Below the pieces are notes generated by a model. It was not told the origin of the DNA. It was given only the letters and a program-made list of their open reading frames with translations, and did no database searches. This document shows, piece by piece, positions 40,252-49,467 of a stretch of 64,000 nt of DNA. The position numbers and the translations under genes were made by a program. This DNA is from Arsukibacterium tuosuense (GTDB taxonomy: Bacteria > Pseudomonadota > Gammaproteobacteria > Enterobacterales > Alteromonadaceae): positions 62,001-126,000 of the forward strand of contig NZ_OBEB01000009.1 of assembly GCF_900215315.1 (NCBI RefSeq). The letters are read 5' to 3'. Each line of letters begins with the position of its first letter. Position 1 is the stretch's first letter.

Positions 40252-41547
40252 ATGATCCCCCCTCGCATCGTAGTTGTTGGCGGTGGCGCTGGTGGCCTGG
40301 AACTGGCTACCCGGCTTGGTAACAAACTAGGCAGGAAAAAACGCGCCCACATCACTCTGGTCGATCGCAACCATACTCATATCTGGAAACCGCTGTTGCA
40401 CGAAGTGGCTACCGGCACCCTTGATGTTGAAATTGATCAACTCAGCTACCGCGCTCACGCCGCCAGTCATCATTTCGATTTTCAGCTAGGTAATTTTACT
40501 AACATAAACCGCGAGCAACGCACGGTCACCCTGGCGGCCATTGCCTCAGCGGATGGTGAGCAACTGCTGGCCGAGCGCGAGCTCAGCTACGATTATCTGG
40601 TACTGGCCATTGGCAGCATTTCCAATCACTTTAATACCCCTGGTGTGGCTGAGCATTGTATATTTCTCGACAGCCCCGGCCAGGCTCATCGGTTTCAGCG
40701 CCGGTTGCTGGATGCCTATCTGAAGCTTAACTCACCACAGCATCCGAAAGAAAAACTAAACATTGCCATCGTCGGTGCCGGGGCAACCGGAGTAGAACTG
40801 GCGGCCGAGCTGTATCACGCCGCAGCAGAGCTGAACCTGTATGGCTTTGCCGATTTGCGCTCTGAGCGGCTGAATATTCATCTGGTTGAGGCAGGGCCGC
40901 GCATTTTGCCGGCGCTGCCGGCACGCATGGCTAACGCGGCCTTAAAAGAGTTGCAAAAGCTCGGGGTCGATGTCCGGGTCAGTACCCGGGTAACGGCCGC
41001 TGACGGTCATGGTTTACAACTGGGTGAGCAGCATCTGGACGCCGAGCTGATGGTATGGGCAGCCGGGATTAAGGCACCGGATTTTATGGCCAATTTGGCG
41101 GGACTGGAGACGAACCGCCTTAATCAGCTGGTGGTTAATTCAACTTTGCAAAGCAGCCGTGATGCCAGTATTTACGTTATCGGTGATTGTGCCGCCTGCC
41201 CGCTGCCAGATGGTAAATGGGTGCCTCCCCGGGCCCAGTCAGCGCATCAAATGGCCAGCCTGGTCGCCGCTAACCTTATCGCCAGCTTAAATAACCAGCC
41301 ATTGCATGAGTTTAAGTATAAAGATCACGGCTCATTAATTTCATTAAGCCGCTTTGGTACCGTAGGCAGCTTAATGGGCAACCTGGTTGGCGGCGCTATG
41401 ATGATCGAAGGTCGGATAGCCCGGCTGGCCTATATCTCGTTATACCGGATGCATCAGGTCGCCTTACATGGCTGGCTGAAAATGCTGGTTATTTCACTGG
41501 TTGCGCGCATTAACCGGATTGTCAGGCCACGACTTAAACTGCATTAA
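40252..41547 (+). CDS. ndh: Type II NADH dehydrogenase (NDH-2)
   Basis: The 431-residue flavoprotein has two Rossmann folds: [10 protein letters not shown] near residue 10 for FAD and [11 protein letters not shown] near residue 175 for NADH, plus the FAD-contact VIGDCA. The C-terminal region (residues about 370-431) is hydrophobic and basic, fitting membrane attachment. It oxidises NADH and reduces ubiquinone without pumping protons. The ATG at 40252 follows AAAGGA; an upstream TTG at 40201 is not supported. The last 54 bp overlap, on the other strand, the end of the next gene. Confidence 0.94.
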   Translation: MIPPRIVVVGGGAGGLELATRLGNKLGRKKRAHITLVDRNHTHIWKPLLHEVATGTLDVEIDQLSYRAHAASHHFDFQLGNFTNINREQRTVTLAAIASADGEQLLAERELSYDYLVLAIGSISNHFNTPGVAEHCIFLDSPGQAHRFQRRLLDAYLKLNSPQHPKEKLNIAIVGAGATGVELAAELYHAAAELNLYGFADLRSERLNIHLVEAGPRILPALPARMANAALKELQKLGVDVRVSTRVTAADGHGLQLGEQHLDAELMVWAAGIKAPDFMANLAGLETNRLNQLVVNSTLQSSRDASIYVIGDCAACPLPDGKWVPPRAQSAHQMASLVAANLIASLNNQPLHEFKYKDHGSLISLSRFGTVGSLMGNLVGGAMMIEGRIARLAYISLYRMHQVALHGWLKMLVISLVARINRIVRPRLKLH

Positions 41548-42378
41548 CGCATCCTGCTGTAACTGGTTTATGTCAGTGCTCAGCCTGCGCCGGGCGCTGT
41601 CATCCAGCCAGCGCTGCATCGCGTCAATATAGGGCTGTTGTTGCCATAAATCTGGTAATAGCCGATCTATCGTTGCTATCGCTGCCTGGCCAACAGCATC
41701 TTTAGTGCAGGTTACATGGGACACACTGGCAATATTGGCATTGACGATAGCACGGTGTTCCAGCGTCGCCGCTTCAGGTAGTAGCTGGTTAAAATACTCC
41801 ATTCGCTCCGGATACTCGACGACATAGTCTACCCTGCCGCTGAGCAACAACGCCGCCGCATTTACATCACCACTTAACGAATAGCTACTGAGGTTACTAT
41901 CTGCTTGCTGCAACACCTGTAACACCGCATCGGGATAAAACCGGTTGGGTTGATACACCCCTGTTAGCTTTGGGTCCTGCGTCAGCTTTTCAATTACCAC
42001 GCCATCAGGCAGATTTGCCTGATGCTCACTAAGCCGACCCTCGAGAAAGCCAACAGCCAGTGCAGGCCCTACCGCTATAGGTCTGGAAAACAGTCGGTTG
42101 CCCGCGCGTTGCTCTGAAAATAAGGTGCCAACGGTACAATTGGCAGTTTCGGCTTCCGTAAATACTTGTTCCAGCTTGGCCAGGCTGACCAGCCGTAACT
42201 GATGGTTAAACTCAGGCATTAACGTTGTTATTTGCTGATGCAATAAATCGAAAGTACCCTGGCCCTGATAGGGGCCATTAACAATTTGATGAGGAGGCCA
42301 GTCGGTCTGCAACCAGTTAAGCTGCGGCTTAGCCTGAACATTAAACGCCAGCAGTACAAATAAACTTCTTAATAACAT
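41494..42378 (-). CDS. Periplasmic solute-binding-like protein (SBP_bac_3 type)
   Basis: The 294-residue protein has a short signal peptide (residues 1-16, ending VQA) and an amino-acid-type periplasmic binding fold: [12 protein letters not shown] at the start, then [12 protein letters not shown] and [16 protein letters not shown]. Its pattern resembles a conserved family of lone binding-like proteins (TIGR02285 type), which are not linked to a transporter. No permease gene is near. Ligand and role are unknown. Its 3' end overlaps that of ndh by 54 bp on the opposite strand. Confidence 0.8.
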   Translation of the reverse strand: MLLRSLFVLLAFNVQAKPQLNWLQTDWPPHQIVNGPYQGQGTFDLLHQQITTLMPEFNHQLRLVSLAKLEQVFTEAETANCTVGTLFSEQRAGNRLFSRPIAVGPALAVGFLEGRLSEHQANLPDGVVIEKLTQDPKLTGVYQPNRFYPDAVLQVLQQADSNLSSYSLSGDVNAAALLLSGRVDYVVEYPERMEYFNQLLPEAATLEHRAIVNANIASVSHVTCTKDAVGQAAIATIDRLLPDLWQQQPYIDAMQRWLDDSARRRLSTDINQLQQDALMQFKSWPDNPVNARNQ

Positions 42379-42434
42379 AAGTAACCCCGATATTAACCGA
42401 TTTAACTTTAGCCAATAACGGGACCGAAAGCTAG

Positions 42435-43751
42435 TTAGCCAATAGTATGATGCACCAATGGTAACCGGGTCGGATCTTCGATTGTCACAGTTAATGCCGC
42501 CAGATACTCCTGACAGGCAATAGCAGCAGCCTCTGTGCTGGCAGCATGCACCCTGGCCAGGCGATCACCCTGCTGCACCTTGCTGCCGTTACTGAGAATA
42601 TCGCTATACCCCACCGCCGGATCAATCTGCTGACTGGGGTGTGAACGGCCGCCGCCTAAACGCACCACTGCCATCCCCAGGCCAACCGTATTGTGGTAAT
42701 TAACATAACCGCTTTGCGGCGCAATAATATCCTGCACCACCGGCGCACTAGCTAAATACTGCTGTGGTTTTTCCAGCAAGTCGGCCGGGCCACCGAGCTC
42801 AGCCACCATTTTACTGAATATTTCTGCCGCTTTACCGGAACTCAGGCTGTGCTCCAGGGCGTTAATTGCCGCGGCTTTGTCTGAGTGCAGGCCGCTGAGC
42901 ATCAACATATTGGCACCCAGCTCCAGGGTCAATTGATGTAGCCGTGGCTCGCGGTACTTACCGGTCAGGTAATCAAGGGTCTCCACTACTTCAAGTGCAT
43001 TACCGGCGGTGCTGCCTAAAATCTGGTTCATATCGGTTATCAGCGCCCGGGTGGCCACACCCGCTCCGGTGGCGGTGTTAACAATGCTGGTGGCCAGCGC
43101 ACTGGCATCCTGAGCGGTGGCCATAATAGCGCCATTGCCCACTTTGACATCCATGACCAACGCATCCAGGCCCTCTGATAACTTCTTCGACAGGATAGAA
43201 GCGGTGATCAGTGGTATCGACTCTACCGTGGCCGTGACATCGCGAATACCATACAAGCGGCGGTCGGCGGGCGCCAGCTCACTGCTCTGGCCGACGATAA
43301 CGCAGCCCAGCTGCGGCAATAGCTGCTCAATCCGGCTTAGGCTTTGGGTACAGCTATAGCCTGGAATACTTTCCAGTTTATCAACCGTGCCGCCGGTATG
43401 GCCCAGGCCGCGGCCGGCTATGCTTGGCATAAAAGCGCCACAGGCTGCAACCATTGGCGCCAGCATCAGAGTGACTTTATCACCAACGCCCCCGGTGCTG
43501 TGTTTATCCACCACCGGGCCGTTCAGCCTGCCCTGCCAGTTCAGTACTGTGCCGGAATCGCGCATCGCCAGGGTCAGTTCGACAATTTCGCTAACCGCCA
43601 TGCCATTTAAATAAATCGCCATTGCCAGCGCTGCTGCCTGGCTGTCGCTGAAACTGTCATCGGTTAGACCTTGCACAAACTGACGAATTTCAGCATGGCT
43701 TAAAGGCTTACCGTTACGTTTGGTTTTAATAATTTCCTGAGGTATAGCCAT
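42435..43751 (-). CDS. deoA: Thymidine phosphorylase
   Basis: The 438-residue enzyme cleaves thymidine with phosphate to thymine and deoxyribose-1-phosphate. Family signatures are VDKHSTGGVGDKVTLMLAP, the phosphate- and substrate-site SIAGRGLGHTGGT and DVKVGNGA. Its length matches DeoA. The cdd gene ends 2 bp before it, so the two form a pyrimidine nucleoside salvage operon: Cdd makes (deoxy)uridine, which phosphorylases degrade. No deoC or deoB lies in the window. Confidence 0.96.
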   Translation of the reverse strand: MAIPQEIIKTKRNGKPLSHAEIRQFVQGLTDDSFSDSQAAALAMAIYLNGMAVSEIVELTLAMRDSGTVLNWQGRLNGPVVDKHSTGGVGDKVTLMLAPMVAACGAFMPSIAGRGLGHTGGTVDKLESIPGYSCTQSLSRIEQLLPQLGCVIVGQSSELAPADRRLYGIRDVTATVESIPLITASILSKKLSEGLDALVMDVKVGNGAIMATAQDASALATSIVNTATGAGVATRALITDMNQILGSTAGNALEVVETLDYLTGKYREPRLHQLTLELGANMLMLSGLHSDKAAAINALEHSLSSGKAAEIFSKMVAELGGPADLLEKPQQYLASAPVVQDIIAPQSGYVNYHNTVGLGMAVVRLGGGRSHPSQQIDPAVGYSDILSNGSKVQQGDRLARVHAASTEAAAIACQEYLAALTVTIEDPTRLPLVHHTIG

Positions 43752-43753
43752 GG

Positions 43754-44185
43754 TTAGCTGTCCTTACTGATTTTTTCGCTGGCGGCCAGATAGGTGGGGG
43801 TAAAGGCATCTGGCAGCAATTGCTGCAGGCTCCAGCTTTGCTGCTGGCCTAAATGGTTGCTACTGGCAATGGGTGCGTCTGGCGTAAAAAACTCGGCAAT
43901 TACCTGACGGCAAATACCACAAGGCGGGGTTAGCTTGCTCTGCGGGGTATACACCAGTAACGCCGCAAATTTGCGCTCGCCGGCAACAACCGCTGCCGCT
44001 ATCGCGTTACGCTCGGCACAAACAGTACCGCCGTAGGAGGCGTTCTCTACGTTACACCCGGCATAAATTTTGCCACTTTCGGCCTGAATAGCCACGCCAA
44101 CCGGGAACTGACTATAGGGGGCATAGGCCTGCTCTGAGGCCGCTTTGGCGGCAGCATTAAGCGCTGCCCAGTTAATTGCTGTCAC
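43754..44185 (-). CDS. cdd: Cytidine deaminase
   Basis: The 143-residue zinc enzyme deaminates cytidine and deoxycytidine. The zinc and catalytic motifs are TVCAERNAI and PPCGICRQVIAEF. It belongs to the short, tetrameric class rather than the 294-residue E. coli type, which is worth noting for a gammaproteobacterium. It is the first gene of a two-gene operon with deoA. Confidence 0.96.
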   Translation of the reverse strand: MTAINWAALNAAAKAASEQAYAPYSQFPVGVAIQAESGKIYAGCNVENASYGGTVCAERNAIAAAVVAGERKFAALLVYTPQSKLTPPCGICRQVIAEFFTPDAPIASSNHLGQQQSWSLQQLLPDAFTPTYLAASEKISKDS

Positions 44186-44269
44186 GCTGGATAAACCTGC
44201 TTAATTACGGCCGTACAGTGTTGCCGTGAAATGGCTGCAGGTCAAGCCTGTGAGTTAATCATTTGTTAG

Positions 44270-45046
44270 TTAATCAAGGCGAAAGCGGTCTGCATCTAAA
44301 TGTGCCGGAAATGCCTGGCGGTATTGGGCCAGGGCGCTGCCATCCAGGTTGGCGCTAAGCACGCCGGCCTCACCTTTGCTCAGACTAGCCGCTAGCTGGC
44401 CCTGATAATCGATTACTACGCTGTCACCACTGTAGTGAATATCGTTACCATCCTGACCTATCCGGTTAACCGCCAGCACAAAGGCCTGATTTTCAATGGC
44501 CCGGGCCACTAGCAGACTGCTCCAGGCATGACGCCGCGCTGCCGGCCAGTTCGCCACATAAATCAGCACGTCATAGTCGTTCAGATTGCGGCTAAATACC
44601 GGAAAGCGCAGGTCATAGCAGACCTGCAGGCAAAAGCGCAGGCCGCGCCAGCGCACGATAACCCGTTGCTGTCCGGCCTGATACGCCTGATGCTCGCCGG
44701 CCATCCGGAACAAGTGTTTTTTGTCGTAATAGCTGACAGCACCATCCGGCGTCACAAAATACAGCCGGTTAACATAGCCGCCAGCGGCAGTTTTCACCGC
44801 CAGCGAGCCGGTGATCGCCGCGTTTATCGCTTTTGCCTGCGCAGTTAACCAGGCTAAGCCGGGACCGGGCTCCTGTTCTGCTATTTCGGCGCTTTGCATA
44901 CTAAAACCAGTGGTAAACATCTCTGGCAACACCACCAAATCGGTTACCGGCAACCCCGCTAACAGCTGGCTGAAATGGGCCAGATTGGCCTTGCTGTCCT
45001 GCCAGTGCAATGTGGTTTGTAACAGGCTGACTTTTACAGCTGACAT
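44270..45046 (-). CDS. mtnU: Omega-amidase of methionine salvage (nitrilase superfamily)
   Basis: The 258-residue nitrilase-fold enzyme has the catalytic triad Glu (VLPEMFTTGF), Lys (YYDKKHLF) and Cys (LQVCYDLRFPVF). It matches the YafV/Nit2 omega-amidases. These hydrolyse 2-oxoglutaramate, the product of glutamine-dependent transamination, and so pull the last step of methionine salvage forward. The ATG at 45044-45046 has GGAGGTG right upstream; the longer frame is not supported. It overlaps the transaminase gene by 13 bp, which supports the pairing. Confidence 0.88.
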   Translation of the reverse strand: MSAVKVSLLQTTLHWQDSKANLAHFSQLLAGLPVTDLVVLPEMFTTGFSMQSAEIAEQEPGPGLAWLTAQAKAINAAITGSLAVKTAAGGYVNRLYFVTPDGAVSYYDKKHLFRMAGEHQAYQAGQQRVIVRWRGLRFCLQVCYDLRFPVFSRNLNDYDVLIYVANWPAARRHAWSSLLVARAIENQAFVLAVNRIGQDGNDIHYSGDSVVIDYQGQLAASLSKGEAGVLSANLDGSALAQYRQAFPAHLDADRFRLD

Positions 45047-46179
45047 AACACCTCCGCCGCCCGGTTTAAGGTTGCCGGCGTTTTCGCAAAACAAAACCGG
45101 ATAAGCCGTGCATCGGTTGGCTGACGATAGAACACACTTAGCGGTATGGCCGCGACTTTATGTTCAATGGTTAACCAGCGGCAAAACTCCACATCGGCCA
45201 GCTCACTGACTGCACTATAATCTGCCAGCTGAAAATAGGTCGCTGCACTGGGTAACAACTGCAGCCGGCTGGAGCCTAATGCGCTGACAAACTGATCGCG
45301 CTTCTGGCGGTAAAACGCGGCCAGGCCGCTGACTTGTTCAGGGTGCATTGCCAGCATATCGGTAATGGCATATTGGGCCGGGGTAAAGCTGGAAAACGTG
45401 ACGTACTGATGTATTTTCCGAAACTCAGCACTGAGTAGTGCCGGCGCCACACAATAACCCAGCTTCCAGCCGGTAACATGAAAGGTTTTACCAAAAGATG
45501 AGACAATAAAACTGCGCTCAGCCAATGCCGGATAACAGTGGGCACTTAACTGTGCAGCACCATCAAATACCATATGCTCATATACTTCGTCGCTGAGACA
45601 ATACAAACCGTGCTGACATACCAGCTGCTGCAAGGCCTGCCAGTCGGCATCACTAAATACCGTGGCGGTCGGGTTATGTGGGCTGTTAACAATAATCAGT
45701 TTGGTGCGCGGGGTAATGGCCGCTGCAACCTGCTGCCAGTTAACGCTGAAATCCGGGACCTGCAAGTTCAGATGCACCGTACTGCCACCGGCCAGCTGCA
45801 CCGCCGGAGTATAACTGTCGTAGGCCGGGTCGAACACTATTACCTCATCGCCGGGCTGCACCAGCGCCTGAATGGCCACAAACAGCGCCTCAGTCGCGCC
45901 CGAGGTAACAGTGATCTCATTGTCGGGGTTAATGCTGCGCCGGTAACAACGTTTTACCAGCTCACTGATTTGCTGGCGTAGCGGCAAAATACCCGGCATT
46001 GGCGCATATTGGTTGGCACCATGCTGGCTATGATAGGCCAGGCGCTGCAACAGGTAGTTATCTGGCGCAAAATCCGGAAAACCCTGCGATAAATTAATGG
46101 CTTGCTGCTCTGCGGCCAGCTGGCTCATCTGGCTGAAAATGCTGCTGCCCAGCTTTGCTAGTTTCGATTGTAAGGCCAT
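45034..46179 (-). CDS. mtnE: Methionine (glutamine-dependent) aminotransferase
   Basis: The 381-residue PLP enzyme of fold type I is close to E. coli YbdL over its whole length, with NLSQGFPDF, the substrate-site ANQYAPM, NSPHNPTATV, SDEVYEH and the PLP lysine in SSFGKTFHVTGWKLGY. It should transaminate 2-oxo-4-methylthiobutyrate to methionine. The start MALQSK at 46179 aligns with family members; an upstream ATG at 46221 with AGG is possible. It is divergent from mtnB, sharing a 133-bp control region with a MetJ-like array. Confidence 0.9.
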   Translation of the reverse strand: MALQSKLAKLGSSIFSQMSQLAAEQQAINLSQGFPDFAPDNYLLQRLAYHSQHGANQYAPMPGILPLRQQISELVKRCYRRSINPDNEITVTSGATEALFVAIQALVQPGDEVIVFDPAYDSYTPAVQLAGGSTVHLNLQVPDFSVNWQQVAAAITPRTKLIIVNSPHNPTATVFSDADWQALQQLVCQHGLYCLSDEVYEHMVFDGAAQLSAHCYPALAERSFIVSSFGKTFHVTGWKLGYCVAPALLSAEFRKIHQYVTFSSFTPAQYAITDMLAMHPEQVSGLAAFYRQKRDQFVSALGSSRLQLLPSAATYFQLADYSAVSELADVEFCRWLTIEHKVAAIPLSVFYRQPTDARLIRFCFAKTPATLNRAAEVLCQL

Positions 46180-46239
46180 ATGCTCAGAAAAAGTTGCCAA
46201 AACCAGGGTGAATGCTATCATTCAGCCTGTTTTGTGTAT

Positions 46240-46279
46240 AGACATCTAAATGGTTAAACGTTTAGCTGTCGACACCTAA
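46240..46279. promoter_or_regulatory. Candidate MetJ operator array between mtnE and mtnB
   Basis: Five abutting 8-mers in exact phase from 46240 match the MetJ box AGACGTCT with 7, 4, 6, 5 and 4 identities; the best are AGACATCT and AAACGTTT. MetJ dimers bind such tandem 8-mers side by side and repress methionine genes with SAM. The location between the divergent salvage genes fits. Only two boxes are good, so this is a moderate prediction. No metJ gene is in the window. Confidence 0.4.
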
Positions 46280-46299
46280 TGTAACAAGAGCAGATTTTT

Positions 46300-46320
46300 A
46301 TGACGGGCTTTTATGAATAG
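46300..46320 (+). other. Six-codon open frame overlapping the mtnB start
   Basis: ATG at 46300 opens a frame of six codons and ends with TAG at 46318-46320, just inside mtnB, whose ATG is at 46313 in another frame. AAGAG lies about ten bases before it. mtnB itself has no clear Shine-Dalgarno sequence, so ribosomes ending here could reinitiate on mtnB. This may be chance. Confidence 0.25.
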
Positions 46321-46951
46321 CACAGCGCAGCTGCATCAACTTAACCCCAACGCCATCGCGCTTTGCGTGCTGGGCCGCTGGATCGCTGGCCGTCAGTGGG
46401 TACCGGCAACCGGCGGTAACTTTTCCATTCGTACCAGCGAAAACAGTGCGCTGGTGACGGCTTCGGGTAAAGACAAAGGCGAGCTCAGCCCGCAGGACTT
46501 ATTACCAGTCAGCTGGCAGGGGCAGCAGCTTAGTTGTAACGGTACGCCCTCGGCAGAAACAGCATTGCATGCCATGCTGTACCAGCTAAACCCAGCCACT
46601 AAAGCGGTGCTGCATACCCATTCGGTGCAGGCCACGGTATTTTCCAGGTTAATCAATCAGGATAACTACCTGTTTGCCGGTTATGAAATGCAAAAAGCCA
46701 TTTCTGGCATCAGTAGCCACGAGCAACTGCTGCCCCTGGCTATTTTTGATAACACCCAGGACATTCCGGCGCTGGCAACCGAACTTGCACAACGCTGGCA
46801 CAAGCAACCGCTGCAATATGGTTTGCTGGTGCGCGGCCATGGCCTTTATGTCTGGGGTAATAGTCTGGAACAGGCAAAAAGACATTTAGAAGGTTGGGAA
46901 TTTCTTATAAACTGCGAGCTGGAACGTTTTAAAATTGCAGGCCTGCCGTGA
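46313..46951 (+). CDS. mtnB: Methylthioribulose-1-phosphate dehydratase
   Basis: The 212-residue class II aldolase-fold enzyme dehydrates methylthioribulose-1-phosphate to a diketone phosphate. ATGGNFSIR is the family substrate site and HTHSVQATV, with the later RGHGLYVWG, gives the zinc histidines. mtnC starts inside its end (4-bp overlap). No strong ribosome binding site is seen before its ATG; see the overlapping short frame. Confidence 0.95.
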   Translation: MNSTAQLHQLNPNAIALCVLGRWIAGRQWVPATGGNFSIRTSENSALVTASGKDKGELSPQDLLPVSWQGQQLSCNGTPSAETALHAMLYQLNPATKAVLHTHSVQATVFSRLINQDNYLFAGYEMQKAISGISSHEQLLPLAIFDNTQDIPALATELAQRWHKQPLQYGLLVRGHGLYVWGNSLEQAKRHLEGWEFLINCELERFKIAGLP

Positions 46952-47631
46952 ACTATAGCGCCATTATTACCGATATCGAAGGCACCACCAGCCGCATCAG
47001 CTTTGTTACTGAAGTGCTGTTTCCCTATGCTGCTAAACATTTACCTGATTTTATCCGCCAGCATCAGCAGCTACCGGCAGTGGCCTGCGAACTGGCTGAA
47101 GTTCGAAAGCTGATGGCGCAACCACAAGCCGATGCCGAGCGCTGTATCGCTCAGCTGCTGGAATGGCTGGCGGCCGATCAAAAGGTTACCCCGCTGAAAA
47201 CCCTGCAAGGGATGGTCTGGGCGGACGGTTATCAGAGCGGCGCTTTTACCGGCCATATATACCCCGATGTCGCCGCCGAACTTGCCGACTGGCATGGCCA
47301 GGGTATAAAACTGTACGTTTACAGCTCGGGCTCGGTCGCGGCGCAGCAACTGTTGTTTCAGCACAGTGACTTCGGTGATTTAACGCCGCTGTTCAGTGGC
47401 TACTTTGATACCCGGATTGGCGCCAAGCGCGATGTTTCAGCCTATGCCGCCATTTTGCAGCAGCTGCAGATGCCACCGCGTCAGGTGTTGTTTTTATCTG
47501 ACGTTACTGCCGAGCTCGATGCGGCCAGCCAGCTAGGCATAGCAACAGTACAAGTTATTCGAGAGGGTCAGAGCGCCGGTAAGCATAAAACCGCCAACGA
47601 TTTCTACCAGGTACAGGAGATGATGCAATGA
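46948..47631 (+). CDS. mtnC: Enolase-phosphatase (2,3-diketo-5-methylthiopentyl-1-phosphate)
   Basis: The 227-residue HAD-superfamily enzyme both enolises and dephosphorylates the diketone phosphate to acireductone. Motif I is ITDIEGTTSRISFV, motif II YSSGSVAAQ and motif III LFLSDVTAELDAA. It overlaps mtnB and mtnD by 4 bp each, showing a compact BCD operon. Confidence 0.96.
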   Translation: MNYSAIITDIEGTTSRISFVTEVLFPYAAKHLPDFIRQHQQLPAVACELAEVRKLMAQPQADAERCIAQLLEWLAADQKVTPLKTLQGMVWADGYQSGAFTGHIYPDVAAELADWHGQGIKLYVYSSGSVAAQQLLFQHSDFGDLTPLFSGYFDTRIGAKRDVSAYAAILQQLQMPPRQVLFLSDVTAELDAASQLGIATVQVIREGQSAGKHKTANDFYQVQEMMQ

Positions 47632-48173
47632 GCCGGTTAACGGTATTTAACGACGCCGAACCTAAGCATCCTTTGCTTGAAAGCAGTGATGTTGCGGTAA
47701 TAACTCAGCAGCTGGCCGGGGCTGGAGTGCAATTTGCAAAGTGGCAAGCCAGGGCGCCAGTTACTGCAGAAAGCCGCGCGGAGCAAATTCTGGCAGCGTA
47801 TAGCAATGATATAGAAAGGCTAAAAAAGGCCAATGGCTATATCACGGTTGATGTTATTTCCCTTAGCCCAAGCCACCCGGAAAAACAGCAACTGCGGCAG
47901 AAATTTCTGGCTGAACACACCCACAATGAAGATGAAGTGCGGTTTTTTGTGCGCGGCCAGGGCCTGTTTTGCCTGCATATCGGCGCTAAGGTGTATCAGG
48001 TATTATGTCAGCAAAACGATTTAATCAGCGTGCCCGCCAATACTCCGCACTGGTTTGATATGGGCAGCGAGCCCGACTTTACCGCTATTCGCTTATTTAA
48101 TAACCCCGACGGCTGGGTCGCCCACTTTACCGGCAATGATATTGCCAGCCGCTATCCGTTGCTTGCTGACTAA
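47628..48173 (+). CDS. mtnD: Acireductone dioxygenase
   Basis: The 181-residue cupin has metal ligands in EHTHNEDEVRFFVRG and in TPHWFDMG. With Fe2+ it makes 2-oxo-4-methylthiobutyrate and formate (the productive route); with Ni2+ a by-pass product and CO. The product is the substrate of mtnE, encoded next door on the other strand. It is the last gene of the operon. Confidence 0.96.
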   Translation: MSRLTVFNDAEPKHPLLESSDVAVITQQLAGAGVQFAKWQARAPVTAESRAEQILAAYSNDIERLKKANGYITVDVISLSPSHPEKQQLRQKFLAEHTHNEDEVRFFVRGQGLFCLHIGAKVYQVLCQQNDLISVPANTPHWFDMGSEPDFTAIRLFNNPDGWVAHFTGNDIASRYPLLAD

Positions 48174-48183
48174 CGACCGACAT

Positions 48184-48212
48184 AGCGGCGGTTGTTGTTT
48201 CATGCCGCCGCT
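48184..48212. other. Inverted repeat after mtnD
   Basis: AGCGGCGG (48184-48191) and CCGCCGCT (48205-48212) form a perfect 8-bp stem with a 13-base loop, 10 bp after the mtnD stop. No T run follows, so it is not a standard intrinsic terminator. It may protect the 3' end of the mtnBCD transcript or act with Rho. Confidence 0.4.
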
Positions 48213-48368
48213 GGCGCGCCATTCTGGTGCAAACTAAGTTACCGGCCGCCACCAGAAAAATTTATGCTATTGTTTTAAAAAGGTTTTAAAAGTGGTTTAA
48301 CTTTTGCAGCCGCTTTGTCATCTAAGGCTTGTATACTAGCCTTTATCGAACACCAGGTATTACCGATT

Positions 48369-49256
48369 ATGACTATTCATACGCCACTTCGTGGCTTGCG
48401 CTGTTTTTGCGTAGCGGCCGAGTGTTTAAGTTTTAAGGAAACAGCCAAGCAGCTGTATTTAACACCGTCAGCAGTAAGCCACCAGATTAAACAGCTGGAA
48501 GATAACTTAAACCTCAGTTTATTTGAGCGCAAAACCCGCGCTATTGCCCTGACTGAAACCGGCAAACGTTTTTATCAGGAAGTGCAGCCACTGCTGGCCC
48601 AACTGGCCGATACTATCGCCCAGTTCAGCCAGGTAGAGCGGATGCAGGAAGTCAGCATTTCGATGCCGGAATTTTTTGCCAGTGAACTGTTTGTACCAAA
48701 ATTAATTGGCTGGTCGGCGCAATACCCGAATATAAATTTAAAACTGGAAACGGTAAAATCGCGCCGCGACAGCCCGAAATATACTGACTTATCGATAATT
48801 TTATCCGGCAAACAACCCGATGAAAGCCAGGCCTATGATTTATTCCCAATAAGCTATGTGCCGGCCTGCAACCCTAAGCTATATGAGCAAATTCATGGTA
48901 AAAGCTACCGGGCGCTGGAGAAAACCCCGCTAATTCTGCATCAGGCCCGGCCTCACGCCTGGCACCAGTGGGCCGAACATGTCGGCTACCATAACTTTAA
49001 ACCAAAGCAGATTATTCAGCTCGACAGCATGTTCAGCGTAGCCCGCGCCGCTCAGCAAGGCCTGGGGGTAGCATTAATCCCATTGCCAATCAGCCAGAGC
49101 TGGTTTAGCAGCGGCAGCCTGGTTCGGCTGTTTGAACAGGAGCTGTTAAGCCGCGATCGCTATTACCTGGTGCGCCATGATGACGACGCTAACCGGCCGG
49201 AAATTCAGCTGTTAATTGATTGGGTATTAAAGAGTTTTCAGCCAGTAAATGGCTGA
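48369..49256 (+). CDS. LysR family transcriptional regulator
   Basis: The 295-residue protein has an N-terminal winged helix (LSFKETAKQLYLTPSAVSHQIKQLE, residues about 20-44, in pieces typical of GcvA-like LysR members) and a periplasmic-binding-type effector domain. The ATG at 48369 matches the normal family start; a frame extending to 48315 adds an unlikely 18 residues. The target genes are unknown. It lies beside mtnD on the same strand, 195 bp away, with a hairpin between, so a link with methionine salvage is possible but not shown. Confidence 0.88.
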   Translation: MTIHTPLRGLRCFCVAAECLSFKETAKQLYLTPSAVSHQIKQLEDNLNLSLFERKTRAIALTETGKRFYQEVQPLLAQLADTIAQFSQVERMQEVSISMPEFFASELFVPKLIGWSAQYPNINLKLETVKSRRDSPKYTDLSIILSGKQPDESQAYDLFPISYVPACNPKLYEQIHGKSYRALEKTPLILHQARPHAWHQWAEHVGYHNFKPKQIIQLDSMFSVARAAQQGLGVALIPLPISQSWFSSGSLVRLFEQELLSRDRYYLVRHDDDANRPEIQLLIDWVLKSFQPVNG

Positions 49257-49467
49257 AAACTACCTTCTGTCAACAACATTGGCATAGCAGCCTTTTATGA
49301 CAGTTGCTGGGCGTTTGGCGCGAAGTATAGGTGAATTTTCTTAACCTATCGGTGTGATTTATCTCGTTTGTCAGACCAGTTGCTACTGGCTAAAGTATCC
49401 CTGTCGCCACAAAAACTTTCACTACGAAAGGCCGGTGACCCAAATTTAAACCAAGGGAGAATACGAC

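Noticed and set aside
42435..44185. Link between deoA-cdd and the methionine salvage genes
   Set aside because: They share a strand but an 84-bp gap separates cdd from mtnU and the pathways do not meet; simple neighbourhood is enough.
48184..48212. Standard Rho-independent terminator after mtnD
   Set aside because: The stem is perfect but no T run follows, so it is listed only as an inverted repeat.
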